Positions 43,481 to 53,148 of a stretch of 64,000 nt of DNA are shown one piece after another. A model generated the notes under the pieces. The model had not been told where the DNA came from, searched no databases, and was given only the letters and a program-made list of their open reading frames with translations. Position numbers and translations under genes: made by a program. The stretch covers positions 186,001 to 250,000 of the forward strand of contig NZ_JAINVF010000004.1 in NCBI RefSeq assembly GCF_020400585.1, given 5' to 3'. Position 1 is the stretch's first letter. Each line of letters begins with the position of its first letter. The stretch comes from Streptomyces sp. NK08204. Lineage in GTDB: Bacteria; Actinomycetota; Actinomycetes; Streptomycetales; Streptomycetaceae.

Positions 43481-44911
43481 CTAGGCGGCGAAGTCCACCG
43501 CCGGCAGCGCCCCCGTGCGCGCCGCCTCGCCGTACCAGCGGGCGCTCGACTTCGGCGTCCGCGCCTGCGTCGCGTAGTCGACGTACACTGCCCCGAACCG
43601 CTTGCCGTAGCCGTACGCCCACTCGAAGTTGTCCATCAGGGACCACAGGTAGTAGCCGCGCACATCGGCGCCGTCCGCGATGGCCCGGCGGACCTCCGAC
43701 AGATGGCCGTGCAGGTAGGCGATGCGCTCGGGGTCGTGCACCCGGCCCTCCGGGTCGGGCTTGTCGTCGTAGGCCGCGCCGTTCTCGGTGATGTACAGAG
43801 GCAGGCCGGGGGCCTCCCGTGTGTACCGCATGATCAGCTCGTGCAGGCCGGTCGGGTCGATCGTCCAGCCCATCTCCGTTCGCTCGCCCGGCGTCTGGTG
43901 GAACAGCACGTCGTCGGCGCCCGGCCAGGGCGAGTGCTCGCTCGACCCGTGCCCGTCCGCCCGCGGGCCCCGGACCGGGCTGGACGCGGCCGACACCAAC
44001 GCGGGCGTGTAGTAGTTCAGACCCAGCGCGTCCAGCGGCGCGCGCATCGTGCGCAGGTCGCCGTCGAGGACGTACGACCAGTCGGTGAGCGAGGCCGTCG
44101 AGCGCAGCAGTGTCTCCGGGTACGCACCGTGCAGCAGCGGGCCGTGGAAGATCCCGTTGGCCAGATCGTCGATCCGTCGGGCCGCGGCCAGGTCGGCCGG
44201 GTCCTGCGAAAGCGGCCGTACGGCCGAGGAATTGAGGCTGATCGCGATCTGCGCGCGTGCCGGCAGCACCGCACGCAGGGCCGAGACCGCCAGCCCGTGC
44301 CCGAGGTTGAGATGGTGGGCGGCGCGCAGGGCGGCCACCGGGTGGGTGCGGCCTGGCGCGTGCACACCGGAGCCGTAGCCGAGGAAGGCGCTGCACCAGG
44401 GCTCGTTGAGGGTGATCCAGTGCTCCACCCGGTCACCCAGCGCCTCGCCGACGAGCTGCGCGTACTCCGCGAACCGCGAGGCGGTCTCCCGCTCCGGCCA
44501 GCCGCCGGCGTCCTCCAGCTCCTGCGGCAGGTCCCAGTGGTAGAGGGTGACGGCCGGCTTGATGCCGTGGGTGAGGAGTTCGTCCACCAGCCGCCGGTAG
44601 AAGTCCAGGCCCACCTGGACCGCCGGTCCGCGGCCCGTCGGCTGCACCCGCGGCCAGGAGACCGAGAAGCGGTACGCGTTCAGACCCAGCTCCGCCATGA
44701 GCGCCACGTCGTCGCGGTACCGGTGGTAGTGGTCGACAGCGATGTCACCGGTCTCCCCGCCGGCCGTCCGGCCCGGCGTATGGCTGAAGGTGTCCCAGAT
44801 GGACGGGGTACGGCCGTCCTCCCTTACCGCCCCCTCGATCTGGTACGCGGAGGTGGCCGCGCCCCAGAGGAAAGCGGGCGGAAACGTGACGGAGGAAACG
44901 GAGTCAGGCAT
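43481..44911 (-). CDS. bglC: GH1 beta-glucosidase of the cellobiose locus
   Basis: 476 residues, full GH1 length. The acid/base Glu is in WITLNEPWC (about 170) and the nucleophile in [11 protein letters not shown] (about 376); [15 protein letters not shown] near the N-terminus is the family signature. There is no signal peptide, so it hydrolyses imported cellobiose or cellotriose in the cytosol to glucose. It lies downstream of cebG by about 53 bp. A CebR box (TGGAAGCGCTCCCA) starts at the first base of the ATG and extends upstream, allowing separate repression from the transporter genes. Confidence 0.95.
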   Translation of the reverse strand: MPDSVSSVTFPPAFLWGAATSAYQIEGAVREDGRTPSIWDTFSHTPGRTAGGETGDIAVDHYHRYRDDVALMAELGLNAYRFSVSWPRVQPTGRGPAVQVGLDFYRRLVDELLTHGIKPAVTLYHWDLPQELEDAGGWPERETASRFAEYAQLVGEALGDRVEHWITLNEPWCSAFLGYGSGVHAPGRTHPVAALRAAHHLNLGHGLAVSALRAVLPARAQIAISLNSSAVRPLSQDPADLAAARRIDDLANGIFHGPLLHGAYPETLLRSTASLTDWSYVLDGDLRTMRAPLDALGLNYYTPALVSAASSPVRGPRADGHGSSEHSPWPGADDVLFHQTPGERTEMGWTIDPTGLHELIMRYTREAPGLPLYITENGAAYDDKPDPEGRVHDPERIAYLHGHLSEVRRAIADGADVRGYYLWSLMDNFEWAYGYGKRFGAVYVDYATQARTPKSSARWYGEAARTGALPAVDFAA

Positions 44912-44924
44912 GGAAGCGCTCCCA
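44911..44924. promoter_or_regulatory. CebR box at bglC start
   Basis: TGGAAGCGCTCCCA differs from the CebR palindrome TGGGAGCGCTCCCA at one position and abuts the bglC start codon. It matches the bglC-type site I recall from other streptomycetes. Confidence 0.9.
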
Positions 44925-44964
44925 AAGGGGTCGTAGAAGACCGACGAGGTGAGTGGTTGAGGTT

Positions 44965-45855
44965 TCAGCCCTTGATCGCGCCCTGCATGATCCCGCCCAC
45001 GATCTGCTTGCCGAACAGCAGGAAGGCGATCAGCAGCGGCAGCGTGCCGAGCAGGGCACCCGCCATGATGACCGCCTGGTCCGGGACGTAGCCGGTGCCG
45101 AGCGAGTTCAGGGCCACCTGCACGGTCGGGTTCTGCTGGTTCAGGGCGATGATCGGCCACAGGAAGTCGTTCCAGGCGAACACGAAGGTCAGCAGCCCGA
45201 GCACGGCCATCGCGGGCCGGGCGGCGGGGAAGACGACGTGCCAGACGACCCGGAGGCTGTTCGCCCCGTCCACCCGGGCCGCCTCGATCAGCTCCGACGG
45301 CAGCGCCTGCAGCAGGTACTGCCGCATGAAGAACGTGCCGAAGGCGGTGACGAGGCTCGGCAGGATCACCGTCTGCAACTGGTTCGACCAGCCGAGGTCC
45401 GACATCCACAGGTACAGCGGCACGACGGCCAGCTGCGGCGGGATCATCATGGTGCCGACGGTCAGCAGCAGCAGCAGTCCGGAGAAGCGGAACCGCAGCT
45501 TGGCGAAGGCGAACCCGGCCAGCGTGGAGAACAGCACCGTGGTCACCGTGATCGTGCCCGCGACGATGACCGAGTTGAACATCGCCGTGCCGAGTCCCGC
45601 CTGGTCCCAGGCGGTCTGGAGGTTCTTGAACAGGTTTCCGCCGAACCACAGCGGTGGCGGGCTCTGGGCGAGCCGCCGGTCGGTGCGCGAGGCCGCGATC
45701 GCCGTCCACACCAGCGGGGCCAGCGAGACCAGCGCGAAGACGGTCAGCACGGCGTAGGTCACCGGGCCCGCGTGCAGCTGCTTGCCCGCGCTCGTCACGC
45801 GCCGCCGGCGCTCCTTGCGTGCGGCGTGGGACGGTGTCAGTTCAGTGGTGGTCAT
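44965..45855 (-). CDS. cebG: Cello-oligosaccharide ABC transporter permease CebG
   Basis: 296 residues with six hydrophobic helices. The MalG-type EAA loop reads [50 protein letters not shown]. It pairs with CebF to form the membrane channel; the ATPase MsiK that normally energises it is encoded elsewhere and is not in this window. Its ATG overlaps the cebF stop (ATGA). Confidence 0.94.
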   Translation of the reverse strand: MTTTELTPSHAARKERRRRVTSAGKQLHAGPVTYAVLTVFALVSLAPLVWTAIAASRTDRRLAQSPPPLWFGGNLFKNLQTAWDQAGLGTAMFNSVIVAGTITVTTVLFSTLAGFAFAKLRFRFSGLLLLLTVGTMMIPPQLAVVPLYLWMSDLGWSNQLQTVILPSLVTAFGTFFMRQYLLQALPSELIEAARVDGANSLRVVWHVVFPAARPAMAVLGLLTFVFAWNDFLWPIIALNQQNPTVQVALNSLGTGYVPDQAVIMAGALLGTLPLLIAFLLFGKQIVGGIMQGAIKG

Positions 45856-46877
45856 GGGGACTTCCTCAGCCGTCGGGTGACCAGCAGGTTGACCGCGGCG
45901 ATGATCAGGAGGATCAGGAACATCGACCAGGCGATCGCGGACGCCTTGCCGAGGTTGCCGATGATCCAGCCCTGGTCGTACATGTACAGGCCGAGCGTCT
46001 GGAACTGGTGCTCCGAGCCGCCCTTGGACCCGCTGACCCCGCCGAACAGCAGGGGTTCACCGAAGAGCTGGGTGGCGCCGATGGTGGAGACCACCACCGT
46101 GAACAGGATCGTCGGCCGCAGCTGCGGGACGGTCACATGCCGGAACTGCTGCCAGCGGTTGGCGCCGTCGAGCGCCGCCGACTCGTACAGATCGGCCGGG
46201 ATCGCCTGCATCGCCGCCAGATAGATCAGCGCGTTGTACCCGGTCCACCGCCAGATCACGATGGACGACACGGCGAACTGCGAACCCCAGTCCGACTCGC
46301 GCCAGTTGACCGGATCCACGCCGAAGAAGTGCAGGATCCAGTTGATCAGGCCGCCGTCCCACGAGTACAGCAGCGTGAACACCAGGGTGGCCGCCGCGAC
46401 CGAGGTGGCGTACGGGGTGAGCATCACGACCCGCCACACGGTCGAGCCGCGCAGCCGGTAGTTCAGCAGATGCGCGAGCCCGATCGCCGCGAGCAGCTGC
46501 GGGACGGTGGAGATCAGGCCGATGGTGAACGTGTTCTCCAGGGCGTTCCAGAAGAACTCCGAGGACCACAGGTTCTTGTAGTTCTCCAGACCTGCCCAGC
46601 TCTGGTGGTCCAGGGCCGACAGCTGCACGTGGTGCAGCGAGTACCAGGCCGTGTACAGCAGCGGGACCAGTGTGAAGGCCCCGAACAGGAGGAAGAAGGG
46701 GGAGACGAACGCGTACGGCGACGCCTTTGTGTCCCAGCGGTACAGCCGGCTGCGCCAGGAGTCGCCGCCCGCCGGTGTACCGCGACCGTGAGCGCCCCGG
46801 GCCGCGCCCGGCGGGGTGCCGGGCGCGGCATCGGCGCTCCCCGCGGGGTGCGCGAGAGCCTGCTCGGAGCTGGTCAC
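45852..46877 (-). CDS. cebF: Cello-oligosaccharide ABC transporter permease CebF
   Basis: 341 residues. An N-terminal tail of about 60 residues precedes six helices starting SPYAFVSPFFLLFGAFTLVPLLYTAWYSL. The EAA loop is AIPADLYESAALDGANRWQQFRHVTVPQLRPTILFTVV, of the MalF type. GTG 46877 overlaps the cebE stop by 4 nt and cebG follows with another 4-nt overlap, giving strict translational coupling in the cebEFG operon. Confidence 0.94.
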   Translation of the reverse strand: MTSSEQALAHPAGSADAAPGTPPGAARGAHGRGTPAGGDSWRSRLYRWDTKASPYAFVSPFFLLFGAFTLVPLLYTAWYSLHHVQLSALDHQSWAGLENYKNLWSSEFFWNALENTFTIGLISTVPQLLAAIGLAHLLNYRLRGSTVWRVVMLTPYATSVAAATLVFTLLYSWDGGLINWILHFFGVDPVNWRESDWGSQFAVSSIVIWRWTGYNALIYLAAMQAIPADLYESAALDGANRWQQFRHVTVPQLRPTILFTVVVSTIGATQLFGEPLLFGGVSGSKGGSEHQFQTLGLYMYDQGWIIGNLGKASAIAWSMFLILLIIAAVNLLVTRRLRKSP

Positions 46878-48205
46878 TGGCCGAGCACGTCCTTGATCTC
46901 GTTCTTGGCCGCGTTCCAGCCCTGCTCGGGCGACTTGCCCTTCTGCTCGACCTGGAGGATGCCGACATCGCTGATCGCGTTGTCGATCGGCTTGTCCTTG
47001 GGGCCGAGGGGCTGCGCCGGGATGGTCTTCGCCGAGTCGGAGAAGATCTGGGTGAGCGGCGCGCCGGAGAAGTACGCGGTGGTGTCGGCCTGCGGCGTCA
47101 GGGTCGGGTACACCGAGGGGGTCGACGGGAAGCTGGCCTGCTTGGCGAAGACCTTCGCCTGCTGCTCCGGGGCGGTCAGCCACTTGGCCAGTGCGACGGC
47201 CTCCTTCTGGTGCCTGCCCGCGGTCGGCACACCGAGGAAGGAGCCGCCCCAGTTGGAGGCCGCCGGTGCCGCCGCCACGTCCCACTTGCCCTTGCCGGAG
47301 TCACCGGACTTCTGCTCGATGTAGCCGATCATCCAGGCGGGGCAGGCCACCGTCGCGAAGGTGCCCTTGGCGAAGCCCTGGTCCCACGTCGGGTCGAACT
47401 GCTTGAGCTTCGCGGACATGTCGCTGGTGGCCACGTCCATCGCGACGTCCCAGGCCTTCTTCACGCCCTGGGACCTGTCCCAGACGACGTTGCCGTCCTT
47501 GTCGTAGTACCGCTCGCTCGCGCCGCCCACCGCCGCGTTGTACACGGAGGCGGCGGAGTCGACGTACTTCGTCCCCTTGGGGGCCTTCTTCATGTACTGC
47601 TTGCCGAGGTCGACGTACTTGCCCCAGTCGCCCTTCCACTGCTCGGCGAGCTTGGTGCGGTCGGTGGGCAGCCCGGCCTTGGCGAACAGGTCCTTGCGGT
47701 AGCAGATCGCCATGGGGCCGATGTCGGTCCCCAGCCCAATCGTCTTTCCGTCCTTGGTGGTGGCCTGCGCGAGCTTCCAGTCCAGCCACTGCGACGTGTC
47801 GACCTCCTTGCCGAGGTCCACGAACTTGTCGGCCTGGGTCTGCACGGCCTCGGTGATGTTGCCGATCTCGATGGCCTCGATGTCGTCGGTGCCGGAACCG
47901 GCCTGGAGGCGGGTGAGCACCTTGGGCCAGTACACGTCGGTCCGTGTGGTGACGTTCTCCTTGATGGCGATGTCCGGGTGGAGCTTCATGTACTCGTCGT
48001 AGAGGCCGGCCTGCTGGTAGCCGAAGACGCCGAAGGTCCCGATGGTCAGCGTGATCTTGCCCTTGCCGCCGCCTCCGCCGCCGCCCGAGTTGTCCGGCGA
48101 GCTGTCGTCCGAGTCGTTGGCGCAGCCGGCCAGCAGCCCCGTGGTCAGTGCGGCGACGGCCGCGAGGGCTGTCAGCCGCTGGGACCGGCGGATGCTCGTG
48201 CGCAT
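46874..48205 (-). CDS. cebE: Cellobiose/cellotriose-binding lipoprotein CebE
   Basis: 443 residues. The signal peptide ends in lipobox LLAGC (Cys28), followed by a Gly/Ser-rich linker and a family 1 extracellular solute-binding domain (ITLTIGTFGVFGYQQAGLYDEYMKLHPDIAIKENVTTRTDVYWPKVLTRLQAGSGTDDIEAIEIG). Trp-rich segments are consistent with sugar stacking. AGGAGG lies 6 nt before the ATG. It is the first gene of cebEFG, and a perfect CebR box lies about 120 bp upstream. Confidence 0.94.
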   Translation of the reverse strand: MRTSIRRSQRLTALAAVAALTTGLLAGCANDSDDSSPDNSGGGGGGGKGKITLTIGTFGVFGYQQAGLYDEYMKLHPDIAIKENVTTRTDVYWPKVLTRLQAGSGTDDIEAIEIGNITEAVQTQADKFVDLGKEVDTSQWLDWKLAQATTKDGKTIGLGTDIGPMAICYRKDLFAKAGLPTDRTKLAEQWKGDWGKYVDLGKQYMKKAPKGTKYVDSAASVYNAAVGGASERYYDKDGNVVWDRSQGVKKAWDVAMDVATSDMSAKLKQFDPTWDQGFAKGTFATVACPAWMIGYIEQKSGDSGKGKWDVAAAPAASNWGGSFLGVPTAGRHQKEAVALAKWLTAPEQQAKVFAKQASFPSTPSVYPTLTPQADTTAYFSGAPLTQIFSDSAKTIPAQPLGPKDKPIDNAISDVGILQVEQKGKSPEQGWNAAKNEIKDVLGQ

Positions 48206-48323
48206 GTGCGTCCTCCTGTTGCCTGACGTGCCGACCCCCCGGCCATCTGCATGCATGCGGGCCCGTTCGTACGCGTGGCGGCTCGGGCGGGGAACGTGCG
48301 GGTTGTGTAGGTGTCAGGTACCG

Positions 48324-48337
48324 TGGGAGCGCTCCCA
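48324..48337. promoter_or_regulatory. CebR box upstream of cebE
   Basis: TGGGAGCGCTCCCA is the exact CebR consensus palindrome. It lies in the spacer between cebE (120 bp away) and the divergent cebR (179 bp away), so it can control both. Confidence 0.95.
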
Positions 48338-48515
48338 TCGGTGATGTGTTGAAGAGTCGTGGGTTCTGAGCGGGGTGTCAAGGGAGCGGACGGCGGCAAC
48401 CGCGTTCGGTTACTGGGTCGTTGGCGGGCCGGACCCGGTGGATGAGGAGGGCGGTCCCCGGCGGCACTGTTAGATTCCAGGCCAGCACCAGGACACGGCG
48501 AGAGGGGCGGAGCCC

Positions 48516-49571
48516 ATGGCAAGCCACGGAGCGCGGGGCCGCGGTGGTGGCCGGCCCACGCTCGAGGAGGTCGCCGCCCGGGCCGGTGTCGGCCGGGGCA
48601 CGGTCTCGCGGGTGATCAACGGCTCGCCCCGGGTCAGCGAGGCGACCCGTGCCGCGGTCGAGGCCGCCGTGGCGGAGCTGGGCTACGTCCCCAACACCGC
48701 GGCCCGCGCCCTCGCGGCCAACCGCACCGACGCCATCGCGCTCGTCGTCCCCGAGCCGGAGACCCGCTTCTTCGCGGAGCCGTACTTCTCGGACATGTTG
48801 CGCGGCGTCGGGGCCGAACTGTCCGAGACCGAGATGCAGTTGGTGCTGATATTCGCGGGCAGCGACCAGAAGCGGCAGCGGCTCGCCCAGTACCTGGCGG
48901 CCCATCGTGTCGACGGCGTCCTGCTGGTCTCGGTGCACGCCGACGACCCGCTCCCGGACCTGCTGGCCCAGCTGGAGATCCCGGCGGTGATCAGCGGCCC
49001 CCGCTCGGCCACGGAGCCCCTCACCTCTGTGGACTCGGACAACTACGGCGGCGCCCGTTCGGCCGTGGAGCACCTGCTGGCCCGGGGCCGCCGCAGGGTC
49101 GCCCACATCACCGGGCGCCTGGACGTCTACGGCGCCCAGCGCCGCGTCGACGGTTACCGTGACGCCCTGCGCGACGCGGGCCAGGAGGTGGACGAACTCC
49201 TCATCGAACCGGGCGACTTCACGGAGGAGGGCGGTCGGCGGGCGATGACGGCCCTGCTCGCCCGCCGGCCCGACCTGGACGCGGTCTTCGCCGGGTCCGA
49301 TGTGACGGCGGCCGGTGCCCGGCAGGGGCTGCGCGAGGCGGGCCGCCGCATCCCGGACGACGTGGCCCTCGTCGGCTACGACGACTCGGCGATCGCCCGT
49401 CACATGGACCCGCCGCTGACCAGCGTCCGCCAGCCCATCGAGGAGATGGGCCGCACGATGATCGACCTCCTGCTCACCGAGATCGCCGACCGTCGTCCGG
49501 CGGTCTCCAGGGGCCTGGAACGCCGGCAGGCGGTGCTGCCGACGCAACTGGTGGCGCGGGCGTCGTCGTAG
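48516..49571 (+). CDS. cebR: LacI-family cellobiose-responsive repressor CebR
   Basis: 351 residues. The LacI helix-turn-helix and hinge read TLEEVAARAGVGRGTVSRVINGSPRVSEATRAAVEAAVAELGYVPNTAARALA, followed by the periplasmic-binding-like sensor domain. Divergence from cebE with the consensus CebR box between them identifies it as CebR, which releases DNA on binding cellobiose or cellotriose. In plant-associated streptomycetes CebR also links cellulose sensing to virulence. The stop is followed by a 500-bp region without a convincing gene. Confidence 0.94.
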   Translation: MASHGARGRGGGRPTLEEVAARAGVGRGTVSRVINGSPRVSEATRAAVEAAVAELGYVPNTAARALAANRTDAIALVVPEPETRFFAEPYFSDMLRGVGAELSETEMQLVLIFAGSDQKRQRLAQYLAAHRVDGVLLVSVHADDPLPDLLAQLEIPAVISGPRSATEPLTSVDSDNYGGARSAVEHLLARGRRRVAHITGRLDVYGAQRRVDGYRDALRDAGQEVDELLIEPGDFTEEGGRRAMTALLARRPDLDAVFAGSDVTAAGARQGLREAGRRIPDDVALVGYDDSAIARHMDPPLTSVRQPIEEMGRTMIDLLLTEIADRRPAVSRGLERRQAVLPTQLVARASS

Positions 49572-50029
49572 GTCCCGGAGTCCCGGCCCGGACACCGGGG
49601 AACGCGTAGCCCGCCGGTGGCTGGCGGGACGTGCCGCTCACCGCCGGGCGTCGGTCACGAGGGCGTTGACGCGGTTCTCCCGCTCGCGGCGGGTCCTGCG
49701 CTGTGCCGGGACCGCCGGGGTGCCTGGGTGCCGGCGAGGGGCCGGCGGTGGACCGCGGGCGGGATGCCGACGCGCAGGGTGGAGCCCTGCCCGCGTCGTA
49801 CGGGCACGTCGCGGTCGCGTACGACGCGCCCGGCGGGCCCAGGTCGGTGGTGCGGAGGAAGTCCGCGGCCTTGGCCAACACGGAGCCCCGACACGGCTGA
49901 ACAAAACGGCTGGGAGTGCCGGGGCCTCGTAGGCGGTGCCGGGAGGCCGCGTACCGGGCGGTGTGCCGGAGATCACTCGGCGGTGGTGGCCCGTCGGCTG
50001 CCGCGAGCGGCCTTGCGGGAAACGCGAAC
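49572..50029. other. 458-bp region with frame-broken coding-like segments
   Basis: Leftward segments in different frames look protein-like (LAKAADFLRTTDLGPPGASYATATCPYDAG; then RENRVNALVTDARR near 49640-49690) but no single frame joins them. This may be a decayed gene, upstream of which lies the tRNA-His terminator. It is not callable as a gene. Confidence 0.3.
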
Positions 50030-50064
50030 AGCCGGTGACCCGTCTTTCGACGGAGTCACCGGCT
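50030..50064 (-). terminator. Terminator of tRNA-His
   Basis: AGCCGGTGAC/GTCACCGGCT outer stem with a CCGTC-TTTC-GACGG inner hairpin, 10 nt beyond the tRNA 3' end. Confidence 0.8.
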
Positions 50065-50074
50065 GATCATTCAG

Positions 50075-50148
50075 GGTGAGTGACGGGACTCGAACCCGCG
50101 ACATCCTGGACCACAACCAGGTGCTCTACCAGCTGAGCTACACCCACC
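50075..50148 (-). tRNA. tRNA-His (GTG)
   Basis: The leftward sequence gives acceptor GTGGGTG/CACTCAC, D-arm GCTC...GAGC, anticodon arm CCTGG-TTGTGGT-CCAGG (anticodon GTG) and T-loop TTCGAGT. The extra 5' G (-1) and discriminator C73 are the identity marks of tRNA-His. No CCA is encoded. Confidence 0.96.
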
Positions 50149-50193
50149 ACGACCGGCGGTTGAACTTGTCGTTTCCCCGACCGGCCGAGAAGA

Positions 50194-50219
50194 AGTCTAC
50201 AGGGTCCGAAGGGGTGCTC
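50194..50219 (-). promoter_or_regulatory. tRNA-His promoter
   Basis: Leftward GAGCAC-N14-TAGACT, the same element and spacing as two tRNA-Lys promoters in this window. Confidence 0.55.
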
Positions 50220-50263
50220 GCGCACGGGTTTTCGTGTGGTGCATCCGGACGGACCTGCGGACC

Positions 50264-50866
50264 TTACGGAGCGGGCAGGACGTGCTTGGCGGCGATCGCC
50301 TTCGCGGTGTCGGAGTCGGGGCCCGGCTGGGGGACGAAGACGGCTTCCCGGTAGTAGCGCAGTTCGGCGATGGACTCGCGGATGTCGGCGAGGGCGCGGT
50401 GGTTGCCGTTCTTCTCCGGGCTGTTGAAGTACGCCCTCGGGTACCAGCGGCGGGCCAGCTCCTTGATGGAGGAGACGTCCACGATCCGGTAGTGCAGGTA
50501 GTCCTCGAGGGTCGGCATGTCGCGCAGCAGGAAGCCGCGGTCGGTGCCGACGGAGTTGCCGCACAGCGGGGCCTTGCCGGGCTCCTTGACGTGCTCCCGG
50601 ACATAGGCGAGGACCTGCTCCTCGGCGTCGGCCAGTGTGGTGCCGCCGGCCAGCTCGTCCAGCAGCCCGGACGTGGTGTGCATCTGCCGTACCACCTCCG
50701 GCATCGTCTCCAGCGCCGAGTCCGGCGGGCGGATGACGATGTCCACCCCCTCACCCAGCACGTTCAGCTCGGAGTCGGTGACGAGGGCGGCCACCTCGAT
50801 GAGAGCGTCGTCGGACAGCGAGAGGCCGGTCATCTCGCAGTCGATCCACACCATGCGATCGTTCAT
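50264..50866 (-). CDS. orn: Oligoribonuclease
   Basis: 200 residues, standard length. The DEDDh exonuclease residues are visible: WIDCEMTGL (Asp9, Glu11), [11 protein letters not shown], and [11 protein letters not shown] (His, Asp). It degrades 2-5 nt RNAs and pGpG, the breakdown product of c-di-GMP, which is relevant because a GGDEF-EAL gene is nearby. Orn mutants of Streptomyces are impaired in development. It lies just downstream of adpA on the same strand, the conserved adpA-orn pairing, but a strong hairpin separates them. Confidence 0.96.
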   Translation of the reverse strand: MNDRMVWIDCEMTGLSLSDDALIEVAALVTDSELNVLGEGVDIVIRPPDSALETMPEVVRQMHTTSGLLDELAGGTTLADAEEQVLAYVREHVKEPGKAPLCGNSVGTDRGFLLRDMPTLEDYLHYRIVDVSSIKELARRWYPRAYFNSPEKNGNHRALADIRESIAELRYYREAVFVPQPGPDSDTAKAIAAKHVLPAP

Positions 50867-50933
50867 GCGACCACCCTAAAGCTGACGTCGGCTTTTGGGA
50901 TGCCCCCGGTCCTGCTGACCGGCACCGCAAACG

Positions 50934-50965
50934 CCGAGGGGGCGGGTGTGGGCCCGCCCCCTCGG
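50934..50965 (-). terminator. Terminator of adpA
   Basis: CCGAGGGGGCGGG and CCCGCCCCCTCGG form a perfect 13-bp stem with a 6-nt loop, 18 nt beyond the adpA stop and about 70 bp before orn. Confidence 0.82.
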
Positions 50966-50982
50966 ATCGCCGGTCCGCCGGT

Positions 50983-52197
50983 TCAGCCGCCGTGCCTCGG
51001 GCCCGGCAGCAGGCTCACCGCGCCCGCGGGCGTCCGGCGGCTCTGCATCGGCACCCCGTTCTCCGGGTGCAGAACGGAGTGCGCGTGGCCCACCGGTCCC
51101 GGACCGGACAGCCCGACCGGGGCGCCGGACGGGCCGGACAGGTGCATGGGCGGCTCCGGGTCACCCGGCTTGTCGCCCTGCGGCCGGCGGGCCCGGTAGG
51201 CGGCCCGATAGGCGGCGGGGGAGGAGCCGAGCTGGCGGCGGAAGTGCCCGCGCAGCGCGACCGGCGAGCGGAATCCGCACCGGCCGGCGACCTCGTCCAC
51301 GGAGTAGTCCGACGTCTCCAGCAGCCGCTGCGCCTGCAGCACCCGCTGGGTGATCAGCCACTGCAGCGGCGCACTGCCGGTCAGCGAGCGGAACCGGCGG
51401 TCGAACGTACGGCGGCTCATGTAGGCGCGTGCCGCCAGCGTCTCCACGTCGAACTGCTCGTGGAGGTGCTCCAGAGCCCAGGCGACGACCTCGGCGAGCG
51501 GGTCGGCGCCGATCTCCTCGGGTAAAGACCTGTCGAGGTAGCGCTCCTGCCCGCCGCTGCGGCGCGGGGGGACCACCAGGCGCCGGGCGAGCGCGCCGGC
51601 CGCCTCGCTGCCGTGGTCCGTCCGCACGATGTGCAGACACAGGTCGATCCCGGCGGCCGTACCGGCCGACGTGAGCACGTCGCCGTCGTCGACGAACAGC
51701 TCGCGCGGATCCACGTGCACCGACGGGTAGCGCTTGGCCAGCGTCGGTGCGTACATCCAGTGGGTCGTCGCCGGGCGGCCGTCCAGCAGTCCGGCCGCCG
51801 CGAGTACGAAGGCGCCGGTGCACAGCCCGACGATGCGGGCGCCCTCCTCGTGGGCTCGGCGCAGTGCGTCGAGCGCCTCCTCCGGTGGCGGCGAGGTGAT
51901 CGAGCGCCAGGCCGGTACGACGACCGTCCCGGCCCGTGAGATCGCCTCCAGGCCATGTGGCGCGGTGAGTTCCAGCCCGCCCGTGGTGCGCAGCGCGCCT
52001 TCTTCGCCCGCGCACACCAGCAGTCGGTAGCGCGGTACGCCTGCGTCCTGGCGGTCGATCCCGAACACCGACAGCGGTATGGAACTCTCGAAGATGGGGC
52101 CGCCGCTGAACAGCATCACCGCGACGATCTCCTTGCGGCGTCGCCCGGAAAGCTTCCGGGCCGCTGCTTCCGGCGCGGCAGTGGAGTCGTGGCTCAT
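50983..52197 (-). CDS. adpA: Pleiotropic developmental activator AdpA (AraC family, GATase1-like)
   Basis: 404 residues. A DJ-1/PfpI-like N-terminal dimerisation domain (about 28-190, with GLCTGAFVLAAAGLLDG) is joined to a C-terminal AraC DNA-binding domain (about 235-335, MSRRTFDRRFRSLTGSAPLQWLITQRVLQAQRLLE and CGFRSPVALRGHFRRQLG). A single TTA Leu codon sits at residue 225 (bases 51523-51525), at the domain junction, making translation dependent on the bldA tRNA as in other streptomycetes. ATG 52197 has GAGGGGGG 10 nt upstream. AdpA activates sporulation, secreted proteases and secondary metabolism. Confidence 0.97.
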   Translation of the reverse strand: MSHDSTAAPEAAARKLSGRRRKEIVAVMLFSGGPIFESSIPLSVFGIDRQDAGVPRYRLLVCAGEEGALRTTGGLELTAPHGLEAISRAGTVVVPAWRSITSPPPEEALDALRRAHEEGARIVGLCTGAFVLAAAGLLDGRPATTHWMYAPTLAKRYPSVHVDPRELFVDDGDVLTSAGTAAGIDLCLHIVRTDHGSEAAGALARRLVVPPRRSGGQERYLDRSLPEEIGADPLAEVVAWALEHLHEQFDVETLAARAYMSRRTFDRRFRSLTGSAPLQWLITQRVLQAQRLLETSDYSVDEVAGRCGFRSPVALRGHFRRQLGSSPAAYRAAYRARRPQGDKPGDPEPPMHLSGPSGAPVGLSGPGPVGHAHSVLHPENGVPMQSRRTPAGAVSLLPGPRHGG

Positions 52198-53148
52198 CAG
52201 TGCTAAGCCCCCCTCGGTGGTCGCGGCTCCTCGGTTGTGTCGCTCCTGCACGTTTCCCCTCGGTCCTGCACCAGTCCCCCGCCGTAAAGAAAGTCAAGAT
52301 CGAATCTACTGGTTCCCGCGCTTTTGCGGTGACCAGTTCCACACGCGGTGCATTGTCGACATGACAACTTGGCGTGAAGCATTCGATCACGAAGGGTTGC
52401 ACTCGTGGGGCGTGCAGGGAAGTGCGCCTCGTCGCAGTGGCCAATCCGCGTAGGGTGGACAGGGTCGCCCGGACCCTTACCGTGCAGGTGGAACGGGGGT
52501 TGGGGGGCGGTTGGACCCCCTCTCAGGGGGCATCCAGAAGTTGGCCGAAAACGAGCGTTCAGGAGCGCAAAAACCGGTCAGTCGACCGGTATCAGCCCTT
52601 TGGTGTGACGTCCGCCTCTTTGCGTCGCGCAACCCTCGGAACGCCGGAGCGGGATCCGGTCGACGGCGGCGACGGCCGGGAGGCCGGGCGCCGCGCCCAC
52701 GCCGCCGGCCGGTGAGGTGCCGTACGGGACGAGGATCACGGGGACGGGTGTGCAGATGGAGGCCGCCCGGCCGATCACTTCGCTCCCGGGGCCGGGTGCG
52801 GGGAGGGGCTCGTCGGGGGGTCGCGCTACGGGTGTCCGGCACTCCCTGTGGGGATGGCTCACCGGGTTCAACGCGCGTTCGATCACTCGGTCACCGGCCG
52901 CGCACCTGTGAATTCCGTGCAAACCGCCTGTACGGGGCAGCAACCATTGCGTTACGGGCGCCGCTCGTGCATGCTCCGGTGGACCCCTACGGGATTCCGG
53001 GGGGCCGCTCACGGAGCGTGCGCGGAATCTGGGCTACGGAGGCGTGCCGCCGTACCCTTGGGGTATGGGCTTGGGAAGATGTTTCCCGGACACAGCTCCG
53101 CACCCTGTCGTCCCGAACCCGATCAAGGATCACAACGCCGAGACAGCC
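52198..53148. other. Long adpA upstream regulatory region (951 bp)
   Basis: No gene is supported. Reading leftwards there is a TTGACT hexamer at 52292-52297, and an AdpA-like site TGGCGTGAAG at 52370-52379 (9 of 10 positions of TGGCSNGWWY) about 175 bp before the start. The rest is GC-rich sequence with spurious frames. The region is probably the multi-input promoter of adpA and, at its right end, the promoter of the stress-protein gene. Confidence 0.5.

Noticed and set aside
43703..45091. A 462-codon rightward frame opposite bglC
   Set aside because: It is antisense to a GH1 gene with intact NEP and ENG motifs.
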